Source: Beijerinckiaceae bacterium
GTDB taxonomy: Bacteria; Pseudomonadota; Alphaproteobacteria; Rhizobiales; Beijerinckiaceae
Assembly (NCBI GenBank): GCA_947370975.1
Contig: CANBNG010000021.1
Location: 9,068-73,067 of the forward strand
Direction: 5' to 3'
Length of the DNA stretch: 64,000 bases
Shown: piece after piece, positions 25,801 through 33,627 of the stretch
Layout: each line of letters opens with the position of its first letter
Numbering within the stretch: the stretch's first letter is position 1
The notes under the pieces: model-generated
Told to the model about the DNA's origin: nothing
Databases searched by the model: none
The model's input: only the letters and a program-made list of their open reading frames with translations
Program-made: the position numbers and the translations under genes

Positions 25801-26261
25801 GCAAGCGCGCCAAGGGCTGCAATGCGCTGCGTGACGATGGCTTCCTCCGCGGTCATCGCGCCTGAAGAGGTCGACATGACGGCAAATTGCAATCCCTCCG
25901 CATGGTCGGCGAGATCCTCGAAAGTGAGCAGGCATTCGCCCTTTGCCGCGCGCAGGTTTCCCCGCGTCAGCAGGCGCGAAAGGCGGCCATAGGCGGCGCG
26001 GTTTTGCGGATAGGCGAGCAGATCGGGCGTGCCATCGATAAAGACAAGCCGCGCGCCGGTGAGCACGCGCAAGCCATGGGCCTCGGCCTCGTTCTCGCGT
26101 GCATAGACATGGGCGCGCACAACGCCCGCCAGCGAATTGCGGTCGGCAATGCCAAGGCCGGTCAGGCCCAGCGCCAGAGCCTGCGCAACCATTTCTTCTG
26201 GGTGCGACGCGCCGCGCAGGAATGTGAAATTGCTGGTAACGGCGAATTCGGCGTAGCTCAT
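22896..26261 (-). CDS. dnaE2: Error-prone DNA polymerase III alpha subunit DnaE2 (ImuC)
   Basis: 1121 aa, the usual DnaE2 length. C-family polymerase for SOS-induced translesion synthesis with ImuA and ImuB. The N-terminal PHP domain begins [20 protein letters not shown], with the classical metal His residues degraded as in DnaE2. The palm has [21 protein letters not shown] (catalytic Asp pair) and [18 protein letters not shown] (third Asp). Fingers ([36 protein letters not shown]) and a C-terminal OB fold ([18 protein letters not shown]) follow. Separated from imuB by a 189-nt repeat-containing gap; likely the third gene of the cassette. Confidence 0.96.
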   Translation of the reverse strand: [1121 protein letters not shown]

Positions 26262-26273
26262 GTCATACGCAAA

Positions 26274-26420
26274 CTCCCTCCCCCTTGTGGGGAGGGCGAC
26301 TCAGCCGAAGGCTGAGCGGGGTGGGGGTCGCGCGATCCTCACGCGAAGGCTCCATATCGCGCATCACCGGAAAATTGTGCGACCCCCACCCCTGGCCCCT
26401 CCCCACAAGGGGGAGGGGGA
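26274..26420. repeat. Dyad repeat family A, copy 1 (two arms)
   Basis: Two long inverted arms, each carrying the core CTCCCCCTTGTGGGGAGGG or its complement, flank a short unique centre. The left arm also holds a nested hairpin CTCAGCC-GAAG-GGCTGAG-like stem followed by CGGGGTGGGGGTCGC. It fills most of the imuB-dnaE2 gap, so the imu transcript would carry this fold. Related copies are at 33628, 51441 and 55171. Confidence 0.75.
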
Positions 26421-26450
26421 CAAGCGCAACCGAAACTTCCTGCGCGGTCC

Positions 26451-28052
26451 TCACGCGAACACTCCATGCACATACCAGCGCGGTCTTGCCGTCTCGCTTG
26501 CATAGAGGCCTTCGCGAAACAGCCAGAAACGCTGGCCTTCCCTATCTTCGATGCGGAAATAATCGCGCGTCAATGCGCGCGCTTCCTGTCGCCACCATTC
26601 GGGTGAAATGCGTTCGGGGCCCTCGACGGCCGCCACTTCATGCATCAGCTTGCGCCAGCGAAATCGCAGGGGCGGACCATCGGGCACAGAGGCAATTGCT
26701 TCTACGGGCTCCGGGCTTTCAAACAGACGCAACGGCCGCTCGGGAGCCTCGCTTGCCGCTGCGGGGCAGGGGGCGGCGCTGGCGTGCGGCTGGAATTCGG
26801 CGGCAGGCAAAGCTACCACCGCATGTTCGGGCCAATGGGTGTTCTGCTCCTGCAAGCGCAGGATGCGCCGTGTGCCCAGCCGCGCGCCGAGCCTGTCGAG
26901 AAGATCGCCAAGGCGGGCATCGCGCTCGGCATCTGAAAGCACGAGATCGCCCTGCGCCTTGCCCTTTTGTGCGAGCATGGTCTGCACGGGATCGAGCGGA
27001 TCGACTGCTGTGGCGGCAAGGCGGATCACATCGAAGCCATAGCCCATGTCGAGCGGGTCTTCGTCGCGCGTCTTGCCGGCGGCCTCCAGCCGTTCATGAA
27101 AAAGCCGCGTCAGCGCCTTGACGTCGCGCAAGGGGCGGCTCGCGCCTGCCTGAATATGGCGCACTGCGCCATCGACGCGAAACAGAGTAACGCAGAGGCG
27201 GCGCGCGCCCTCGCCATGGCGCTCCAGCATGGCGCAAAGCTCCTGCGCCAGAGCCGCAATCGTCGCCTCGACATGGGCGCGCGCGCCAATGCCCTCGGCA
27301 AAGCGGCGCTCGACAATATAGGCGGGGGCTTCAAAACGCGGCGAAATGGCGCTGTGCGTGTCGCCCAGCATGGCGTCGAGCGTGGCAAAGACTTTTGTGC
27401 CAAAGCGCGCGGCAATGGGGGCGCGCGGGCGCAGGTGAATATCGCCGATCTGTTTGAGCCCGGCGCGGCCCAGAGCCGCAATCGTGGAAGGCTCCAGCCG
27501 CAAGGCGGCGACGGGCAGGGGCCCGAGCACGCGCAGCAGGGCTTTCTCATCTGCGGGGGCAATCCGCATCTTGCCGAAACGGGCCAGCGCGAAAGCTGCC
27601 TCCGGTGTGCCGGCAATGGCGGTGATTGCGCTCACGCCCTGACGCGCAAGCCTCTGCTCGATGTCGCGCATCAGCGCGCTCTCGCCGCCAAAGAGATGCG
27701 TGACGCCCGAAATATCGAGCATCACCCCATCGGGCGCATCGAGTGCTGCCAGCGGCGTGAAGCGGCGGCACCAATCGGTGATGGCCACAAGCCGCCGTTC
27801 GAAGGCGGCCGGGTCATGTTCCACGGCATCAAGATGCGGGGCTATGGCGCGCGCATCGCTCAGCGACATGCCGACGCCAAGGCCAAGCGCGCGCGCTGCA
27901 CCATCGACAGACACCAGCCTGTGCGCGCCTTTTTCCTTGGCAAAGGCGGCGCGCGCAATGGCGAGGTCAGGCGCTTTGCGCGGACCGGTCTCGAGCGCCA
28001 GAAGCGGCAGATGCAGCGAGAGATAGCGCGTCGCGGAAATAGCCATGTCCAT
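26451..28052 (-). CDS. imuB: ImuB, inactive Y-family polymerase-like SOS mutagenesis protein
   Basis: 533 aa. Start MDMAISATRYLSLHLPLLAL matches ImuB proteins. The polymerase-like region runs to ~residue 350 but the catalytic Asp of the first motif is missing (LSLHLPLL) and the DE pair is replaced by LDISGVTHLFGG, as in ImuB generally, which acts as a scaffold linking DnaE2 to the beta clamp. The C-terminal ImuB signature RDYFRIEDREGQRFWLFREG and PRWYVHGVF are present. The first ~80 nt overlap the end of imuA in another frame. Confidence 0.92.
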   Translation of the reverse strand: MDMAISATRYLSLHLPLLALETGPRKAPDLAIARAAFAKEKGAHRLVSVDGAARALGLGVGMSLSDARAIAPHLDAVEHDPAAFERRLVAITDWCRRFTPLAALDAPDGVMLDISGVTHLFGGESALMRDIEQRLARQGVSAITAIAGTPEAAFALARFGKMRIAPADEKALLRVLGPLPVAALRLEPSTIAALGRAGLKQIGDIHLRPRAPIAARFGTKVFATLDAMLGDTHSAISPRFEAPAYIVERRFAEGIGARAHVEATIAALAQELCAMLERHGEGARRLCVTLFRVDGAVRHIQAGASRPLRDVKALTRLFHERLEAAGKTRDEDPLDMGYGFDVIRLAATAVDPLDPVQTMLAQKGKAQGDLVLSDAERDARLGDLLDRLGARLGTRRILRLQEQNTHWPEHAVVALPAAEFQPHASAAPCPAAASEAPERPLRLFESPEPVEAIASVPDGPPLRFRWRKLMHEVAAVEGPERISPEWWRQEARALTRDYFRIEDREGQRFWLFREGLYASETARPRWYVHGVFA

Positions 28053-28833
28053 GGTCCCAGATGATGGTGCGCACCAGTTCGGTGTCGAGGCCGCTGGCCT
28101 GGCCCGCCGTCACGCCGGGCTTGGCCAGACGCACGCCGAAATGGGCAGCCCCCGGCACGGGGCGCACTGTTTGGCGTGTCTGCGCGGAGGCGATGACGGA
28201 GCTGCGCGCCTTGATTTCAAAACGCATGCGCGCGCCGTTTTGCGCCATGACGCGCTGAAACGACGCGGGCGGATGCAGCAGAATGGCCGGCGTGCCGCTG
28301 CCGCGCGCCGCTTGCGTGATGCGCCGCGCGGCGACGAGATCAAACAGCCGCGCCGCGCCGCCGAGATCGGCGATGACGGCCGCCGCCGCGCCGCAGCGCA
28401 AGGCTTCCTCCAGCGCCCAGAGCAGATCCTGCCCGCCCTGCGCGCGCACGAAGACGATGCGGGCCATGTCGAGCCCATGGGCCGCCAGACCCGGCCCATA
28501 GGGCGCGCCATGCTCGCGGGCTGAAAATTCATCGCTCACCCAGATGAGCGCACCCTCGGCCTCCGCGCCAAAGCGCGCCGCAAGGCCGAGCGCAAAACCG
28601 GTCGCGGCGGCGAGATCGCCCATGCGCGCGGGCGCAACCTCATAGAGCGCGCCGGTGGCAAGCCCGCCGAGCAAGCGGTCGAAGGAAAAGCCGCTCTCCT
28701 GTCTTCCGCCCTCCTGTCTTCCGAAGGCAAGCCGCCGCACGGGGGCCGGCGCCATGCCGCCGCCCGCCTGTTCGATTCCGGCTATGGCTTCGCGCAGATA
28801 GCGAAGCCGTTCCGAAGTGCCGCGTCCCGACAT
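27967..28833 (-). CDS. imuA: ImuA, RecA-like SOS mutagenesis protein
   Basis: 288 aa if it starts at ATG 28833; ATGs at 28848 and 28854 also exist but the latter lies inside the LexA box, so I prefer the downstream start. The protein has the shrunken RecA-like fold of ImuA: GALYEVAPARMGDLAAATGFALGLA, LIWVSDEFSAREHGAPYGPGLAAHGLD, VRAQGGQDLLWALEEALRCG, AAVIADLGGAARLFDLVAARRI. It has no clear Walker A. First gene of imuA-imuB-dnaE2. The C-terminal ~28 codons overlap imuB. Confidence 0.88.
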   Translation of the reverse strand: MSGRGTSERLRYLREAIAGIEQAGGGMAPAPVRRLAFGRQEGGRQESGFSFDRLLGGLATGALYEVAPARMGDLAAATGFALGLAARFGAEAEGALIWVSDEFSAREHGAPYGPGLAAHGLDMARIVFVRAQGGQDLLWALEEALRCGAAAAVIADLGGAARLFDLVAARRITQAARGSGTPAILLHPPASFQRVMAQNGARMRFEIKARSSVIASAQTRQTVRPVPGAAHFGVRLAKPGVTAGQASGLDTELVRTIIWDHGHGYFRDALSLAASAASGARDRSAQSA

Positions 28834-28848
28834 CGGTGCTCGTTCCAT

Positions 28849-28863
28849 GTTCATGTTATGTTC
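28849..28863 (-). promoter_or_regulatory. LexA (SOS) box of the imuA-imuB-dnaE2 cassette
   Basis: GTTCATGTTATGTTC is a perfect alphaproteobacterial LexA site GTTC-N7-GTTC. It ends 15 nt before the ATG at 28833 and overlaps two upstream in-frame ATGs. LexA bound here should silence the cassette until DNA damage. Confidence 0.85.
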
Positions 28864-29026
28864 TTATAGATTCCTCCGCTGGCTTCAGGAGTCAAGCGCT
28901 TCACCGCGCCACGCGGGCACTCAGGAGGCGACTGCCTTGCCTTTGGTGTGCGCAACTCGTGTCCGGAACCTTTGGCCTGTCCATGCCGTTACGTGAGGCG
29001 TGTTTTGTCCTGTTTGCGGAGAACTC

Positions 29027-29329
29027 ATGAGCATCGACCTCGGCAGGGGCGCCAATGACGCCGCTCCCTGCACCCACGGCACTGCTGACGTTGTCGATGC
29101 CCCGTTTCAGATCCTGCGCCAGAGCGCGTGTGGCATCGAGATCCGGCATGATGACGGACCCATCTTCGCTTTCACGCTGAATTCGGCGCATACGGGCCTG
29201 ATCGAATGCCGCCGCCCCTATGAGGGCGCAGAGCATGAAATCTACCGCGCGGCGGCGCGCCGCTTTGCCGAACGCAATGCGCACCTGGCCGGTCTCATCT
29301 TCTGCCCGCATTGCGGGGAGCGGCGCTAA
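29027..29329 (+). CDS. Hypothetical protein with C-terminal CPHCG
   Basis: 100 aa from ATG 29027 (GGAGA just before). Central part FQILRQSACGIEIRHDDGPIFAFTLNSAHTGLIECRRPYEGAEHEIYRAAARRFAERNA is a mixed beta/helix region; the C terminus is LIFCPHCGERR, half of a zinc-ribbon-like site with one CxxC. Two other Cys are scattered upstream. No family recognised. Stand-alone gene between imuA and the SDR gene. Confidence 0.6.
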   Translation: MSIDLGRGANDAAPCTHGTADVVDAPFQILRQSACGIEIRHDDGPIFAFTLNSAHTGLIECRRPYEGAEHEIYRAAARRFAERNAHLAGLIFCPHCGERR

Positions 29330-29404
29330 CATTTGCCCATGATCCCCTCCATCGGCTAAACCTTCGCATCAGAGCGTCAAACAGCTCGACAAGGAGGGTA
29401 TCGC

Positions 29405-30253
29405 ATGAAGGCGGGCGATCTGCGTCTGGACGGACGCACGGCCATCGTGACGGGCGCAGCGCGCGGCATCGGCAAGGCGATTGCCCATGGGCTCGCGCGC
29501 GCGGGGGCCAATGTCGTCTATGCCGACATTGATGGCGAGGCGACGGGCCCTGCAACGCGCGAAATCGCCGGGCAGCCCGGGTGCGGCCAGGTGCTTGGCA
29601 TGTCCTGCGACATTACCAACCGGGATGATTGCGCGCGCACGGTTGAGGAGGCCGTTCGGTTGTTTGGCGGGCTCGATATTCTCGTCAACAATGCCGGCAA
29701 GGGCCCTGTGCATCTCGAGCGCTCGCCGCGCACAATCTCGCTGAAATTCTGGGAATCAGATCCCGATGTCTGGCGCGATATCATTGCCACCAATGTCATC
29801 GGCACGTTTTTCATGTCGCGCCAAGCCACACCTTTTCTCATCAAGGCAGGCGCGCGCGGGCGCATCATCAATGTGACGACGAGCCTTGCGACCATGCAGC
29901 GCAAGACCAATTCGCCCTATGGCGTGAGCAAGGTCGCTATCGAGGCCGAGACCTTGATCTGGTCGAAAGATCTCGAAGGCACAGGCGTAACCGTCAACAC
30001 CATTCTGCCCGGCGGCGCGACCAATACGGATTTTCTCTCCAACATGGGGCGCATCCACGCGCAGACATCGGGCCGCATCGTTCTCGAACCCGAGATCATC
30101 GTGCCGCCGGTGCTCTGGCTTGCCTCCGATCTCGCCGCACATGTCACGGGCCGCCGCTTTGTCGGCAAGGCTTGGGACGACACGCTGCCGCTGGCCGAAG
30201 CTGGGCAAAAGGCCTGCGAAGCGCCGGTCATTCGCGAGGCGGCCGAACGCTGA
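29405..30253 (+). CDS. Short-chain dehydrogenase/reductase
   Basis: 282 aa, start preceded by AAGGAGG. Classical SDR: TGAARGIGKAIAHGLA dinucleotide loop, DILVNNAGKGPVHL, and catalytic Ser plus SPYGVSK (YxxxK). VNTILPGGATNTDF is the substrate loop. The substrate cannot be read; position at the head of an aromatic/solute catabolic region suggests an alcohol or dihydrodiol intermediate, but that is inference. The TctC-type gene follows 37 nt downstream, probably co-transcribed. Confidence 0.9.
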   Translation: MKAGDLRLDGRTAIVTGAARGIGKAIAHGLARAGANVVYADIDGEATGPATREIAGQPGCGQVLGMSCDITNRDDCARTVEEAVRLFGGLDILVNNAGKGPVHLERSPRTISLKFWESDPDVWRDIIATNVIGTFFMSRQATPFLIKAGARGRIINVTTSLATMQRKTNSPYGVSKVAIEAETLIWSKDLEGTGVTVNTILPGGATNTDFLSNMGRIHAQTSGRIVLEPEIIVPPVLWLASDLAAHVTGRRFVGKAWDDTLPLAEAGQKACEAPVIREAAER

Positions 30254-30290
30254 AGACGACCGACAAAAGACAAGAAACGACGGAGGACAT

Positions 30291-31322
30291 ATGTTTTCGC
30301 AGATTTTGACGACAGTGCTTGCAAGCAGCGCCCTACTTGGCGCGAGCGTGAGCGCGCAGGCCGACAGCGTTTCGGATTTTTATGCCGGCAAGACGATCAC
30401 CGTGATCGTGGGCTCGGAATCGGGCGGCGGCTATGACACCAATGCGCGCGTACTCTCGCGCCATCTTGGCCGCTATTTGCCGGGCCATCCGCAGATCATC
30501 GTGCAGAACATGCCAGGCGCGGGCTCGATCGTGGCCACCAATTATCTCGTCAATGTCGCGCCCAAGGACGGCACGTTCATCGGCCTCGTGCAGCGCGGCA
30601 TGTTGATGGCCAAACTGACCCAGCAGGCCGGCATCAAATTCGATCCCGAGAAGATCAACTGGCTCGGCAATATGTCCTCCGAAGCCTCCCTCGTGATCGC
30701 CTGGCACACCTCGCCCCAGACCAAGGCTGAAGATCTCTTCACCACCGGCATGGTGGTGGGCGGTGCGGGCCCGACGGCCGATACGGAATCGACGCCGCGC
30801 GTGCTCAATGCAACCATCGGCACGAAATTCAAGGTCATCACCGGCTACAAGGGCTCTTCGAGCCTGCTGATCGCGGTCGAGAACGGCGAATTGCAGGGCA
30901 TTGCCGATTGGGCCTGGCCCAATATCAAATCGCGTCGTCCCGATTTCCTGCGCGACAAGAAGATCAAGCTGCTCATGCAGATTGGCCTCGAGAAAGAGCC
31001 CGACCTGCCCGACGTACCTCTGGCGCTCGACTTTGCAAAGACCCCTGAGGATCGCAAGGTTCTCGAACTTTATTTCGCCCAGAAAAATGTCGCGCGCCCG
31101 CTGATGGCAGCGCCCGGCGTGCCGGCTGAGCGCCTCGCCGCCTTGCGCACGGCTTTTGAACAAATGTCACCCGACAAGGATTTTCTGGAAGATGCGAAAA
31201 AATCGGGTCTCGATGTCGAGCCGATGACGGGCGCGGCAGTGGACAAGATCATGCAGCTCATCGCCTCGACTCCTGATCATATCGGCAAGCGTCTGGCCGA
31301 TGCGATGGCGCCGCCAAAATAA
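30291..31322 (+). CDS. TctC/Bug-family periplasmic solute-binding protein
   Basis: 343 aa with strong GGAGG before ATG 30291. Sec signal peptide (FSQILTTVLASSALLGASVSAQA), then the Bug fold: FYAGKTITVIVGSESGGGYDTNARVLSRHLGRYLPGHPQIIVQNMPGAGSIVATNYL, NWLGNM, ITGYKGSSSLLIAVENGEL. Such proteins bind carboxylates for tripartite tricarboxylate transporters or act as sensors. No TctA/TctB membrane genes lie nearby, so it is an orphan binding protein. Likely co-transcribed with the SDR gene. Confidence 0.9.
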   Translation: MFSQILTTVLASSALLGASVSAQADSVSDFYAGKTITVIVGSESGGGYDTNARVLSRHLGRYLPGHPQIIVQNMPGAGSIVATNYLVNVAPKDGTFIGLVQRGMLMAKLTQQAGIKFDPEKINWLGNMSSEASLVIAWHTSPQTKAEDLFTTGMVVGGAGPTADTESTPRVLNATIGTKFKVITGYKGSSSLLIAVENGELQGIADWAWPNIKSRRPDFLRDKKIKLLMQIGLEKEPDLPDVPLALDFAKTPEDRKVLELYFAQKNVARPLMAAPGVPAERLAALRTAFEQMSPDKDFLEDAKKSGLDVEPMTGAAVDKIMQLIASTPDHIGKRLADAMAPPK

Positions 31323-31333
31323 GGGCGCAGCAT

Positions 31334-31418
31334 CGTCATTGCGAGGAGCGTCAACGACGCGGCAATCCATCTTGGCAACACGCGTGCTCTGGATTGCTTG
31401 CGCTCCTCGCGATGACGG
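31334..31418. repeat. Long imperfect palindrome between convergent genes
   Basis: The outer arms CGTCATTGCGAGGAGCG (31334-31350) and its near-exact complement CGCTCCTCGCGATGACG match at 16 of 17 positions. Inner arms GGCAATCCA / TGGATTGC also pair. The CGTCATTGCGAGG...GCAATCC pattern is a common interspersed palindrome in proteobacterial genomes. Placed exactly between two convergent stop codons, it may also end transcription both ways. Confidence 0.75.
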
Positions 31419-31424
31419 GTGAGG

Positions 31425-32210
31425 CTAGATCAGCGCGGGTCGCACGCTTTCTGCGGCCTGCTGCAACACGGGCAAGATATCGCGCACGAGGTCTTCGCGC
31501 GACACGCGCCCCGCCTGCGCGCTGACGTTCATTGCCGCGACAACCTGGCCTGCCGCATTGCGCACGGGTACGGCAATCGAGCGCAGGCCGATTTCCAGCT
31601 CTTCATCGACGAGCGCGTAACCAGCGTTTGCTGTCTGTGCGATTATGTCCATCAGCGCGTCGATCTCGGTCACTGTATGGAGCGTGAGCTGTTCGCGCGT
31701 CATTCCGCCCAGCAGCGCACGCGCTTCGTTGGCTGGATGGGCGGCCAGAAGCACGCGGCCAAGGGAAGAGCAATAGGCCGGCAGGCGCGAGCCCGTCGAC
31801 AGGCCCACCGACATGATGCGCCGCGTCGCCGCCCGCGCGATGTAGATGATCTCGCCCCCATCCAGAATGGCAGCGGAGGAGGATTCATTCGTCTTCTCGC
31901 TCACCAGCTCAAGCGTCGGCTGGATCGCGCGCGGCAGCGGTGTGGAGGAGAGATAGGCATAGCCGAGCGAGAGCACGCTCGGGGTCAGCGCAAAATGCTT
32001 GCCGTCGCTTGCCACATAGCCGAGCGATTGCAGGGTCAGGAGCGACCGGCGCACAGTGGCGCGGGGCAGGTCGGTCGCCCGCCCGATCTCGGCCAGCGTC
32101 AGGCGCTCGCGGCCAAGCCCGAAGGCGCGGATCACGGCCAGCCCGCGCGCCAGCGCAGAAATGAAGGAGGGGTCGTGCGGACCGATGGGGGTAGAGGGCT
32201 GCGTCGTCAT
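31425..32210 (-). CDS. IclR-family regulator (PcaR/PcaU/PobR-like)
   Basis: 261 aa from ATG 32210. The N-terminal helix-turn-helix is DPSFISALARGLAVIRAFGLGRERLTLAEIGRATDLPRATVRRSLLTLQSLGYV, the arrangement of the Pca/Pob subgroup that controls protocatechuate and beta-ketoadipate genes. The C-terminal effector domain contains RRIMSVGLSTGSRLPAYCSSLGRVLLA and ALVDEELEIGLRSIAVPVRNAAGQVVAAMNVS. Half-sites matching the catI operator lie just upstream of its start, supporting control of catIJ-pcaHG and itself. Divergent from the transporter operon. Confidence 0.88.
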   Translation of the reverse strand: MTTQPSTPIGPHDPSFISALARGLAVIRAFGLGRERLTLAEIGRATDLPRATVRRSLLTLQSLGYVASDGKHFALTPSVLSLGYAYLSSTPLPRAIQPTLELVSEKTNESSSAAILDGGEIIYIARAATRRIMSVGLSTGSRLPAYCSSLGRVLLAAHPANEARALLGGMTREQLTLHTVTEIDALMDIIAQTANAGYALVDEELEIGLRSIAVPVRNAAGQVVAAMNVSAQAGRVSREDLVRDILPVLQQAAESVRPALI

Positions 32211-32217
32211 GAAATGA

Positions 32218-32245
32218 TGTTCGCATGAGCGCGATTTGTTCGCAA
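32218..32245. promoter_or_regulatory. Repeated half-sites upstream of the IclR gene
   Basis: TGTTCGCA occurs twice in direct orientation, at 32218-32225 and 32237-32244, 19 bp apart. The second, as TTGTTCGCAA, matches TTGTTCGCAT in the operator before catI (40402-40411) at nine of ten positions. Phased repeats suit IclR-type binding and suggest autoregulation. Confidence 0.5.
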
Positions 32246-32417
32246 TACGCACAAATTCCGGCTTGATCCACAGGCACCCTTGCGAATTGCTGTCTTGTCA
32301 CGCCGTGCCATTGTCGCGCTCTCTTGGGGCCATTACATCTTGACCAGCCGCCGGCTGCGGTCGGCGTGTGAAATTCGGGCCCTTCCAGCAAGGAACGGGC
32401 TTTTTCGGGAGGACACC

Positions 32418-33599
32418 ATGTTTCGCAGACAGATCCTCAAGGGGATGGCTGGCGCTACCGCCAGTCTCGCTCTTGCCTCTATCCCGGCCTTCGTGGCCCC
32501 CGCCTTTGCGCAGGAGACGGTCAAGGTCGGCCTCATCCTCCCGATGACGGGCCCCTCGGCCTCCACGGGCCGCCAGATCGAAGCGGGTGCGCGCCTCTGG
32601 ATGGCGCAGAATGGCGACACAGTCGCCGGCAAGAAGATCCAGCTCATCATCAAGGACGACACCGGCGCCGCAGACCAGTCCAAGCGTCTGGCGACCGAAC
32701 TCGTCATCAACGACAAGGTCGCCGTGATCGGCGGCTTCGGCCTGACGCCGCTGGCGCTCTCGGTCGGCCCCGTCGCCACACAGGCCAAGGTTCCTGCGGT
32801 CATCATGGCGGCCGGCACCTCGACCATTGTCGCGACCTCGCCCTATTTCGTGCGCACCAGCTTCACGCTGCCCCAAAACACCGCGCCCATGGCGCAGTGG
32901 AGTGCCGCCAACAACATCAAGACGGTCGTGACGCTCGTCTCCGATTACGGCCCGGGTCTTGATTCCGAAAAGGCCTTCAAGGCGGAGTTCGAAGCCAAGG
33001 GCGGCAAGGTTCTCGAAACCCTGCGCGCACCGCTGATGAACCCGGAATTTGCAGCCTTCCTGCAGAAGGCCAAGGATCTCAAGCCCGACGCGCTCTTCCT
33101 CTTCGTGCCCTCCGGGCAGGGCGCGAGCCTGATGAAGCAGGTCGGCGAACGTGAGCTCGCCAAGGCCGGCATCAAGATCATCGGCACGGGCGACGTGACC
33201 GATGACGACCAGCTCAACGGCATGGGCGATGCGCTGATCGGCATGATCACCTCGCATAATTATTCCGCCGCCCACGAGTCGCCTGAGAACAAGTCCTATG
33301 TGTCGGCCTTCCTCAAGGCCAACAACAACATGCGCCCGAACTTCATGTCGGTCGGCGGCTATGACGGCATGGCGCTGATCTACAAGGCGCTCGAAAAGAC
33401 CAAGGGCGACACCGACGGCGCCAAGCTGCTCGACGCCATGAAGGGCGCGTCGTGGACGAGCCCGCGCGGCCCGATGTCGATCGACGCGACGACGCGCGAC
33501 ATCACGCAGAATGTCTACATCCGCGAAGTGAAGAAGGTCGATGGCCAGCTTTACAATGTGGAATTCGCGACCATTCCGAATGTGAAGGGCAGCAACTGA
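32418..33599 (+). CDS. livK: ABC transporter substrate-binding protein, branched-chain amino-acid type
   Basis: 393 aa. GGGAGG precedes ATG 32418. Signal peptide MFRRQILKGMAGATASLALA to about residue 33 (AFA-QE). The mature protein is a type I periplasmic binding protein: VKVGLILPMTGPSASTGRQIEAGARLWMAQ, IIKDDTGAADQSKRLATELV, VSDYGPGLDSEKAFKAEFEAKGG, VGGYDGMALIYKAL. With livHMGF downstream it forms a complete HAAT importer. Position beside aromatic-acid catabolism genes suggests an aromatic or related acid as ligand rather than leucine, which is inference. Confidence 0.9.
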   Translation: MFRRQILKGMAGATASLALASIPAFVAPAFAQETVKVGLILPMTGPSASTGRQIEAGARLWMAQNGDTVAGKKIQLIIKDDTGAADQSKRLATELVINDKVAVIGGFGLTPLALSVGPVATQAKVPAVIMAAGTSTIVATSPYFVRTSFTLPQNTAPMAQWSAANNIKTVVTLVSDYGPGLDSEKAFKAEFEAKGGKVLETLRAPLMNPEFAAFLQKAKDLKPDALFLFVPSGQGASLMKQVGERELAKAGIKIIGTGDVTDDDQLNGMGDALIGMITSHNYSAAHESPENKSYVSAFLKANNNMRPNFMSVGGYDGMALIYKALEKTKGDTDGAKLLDAMKGASWTSPRGPMSIDATTRDITQNVYIREVKKVDGQLYNVEFATIPNVKGSN

Positions 33600-33627
33600 G
33601 TCTTTATCGCGAGAAGATGAAAGACTG

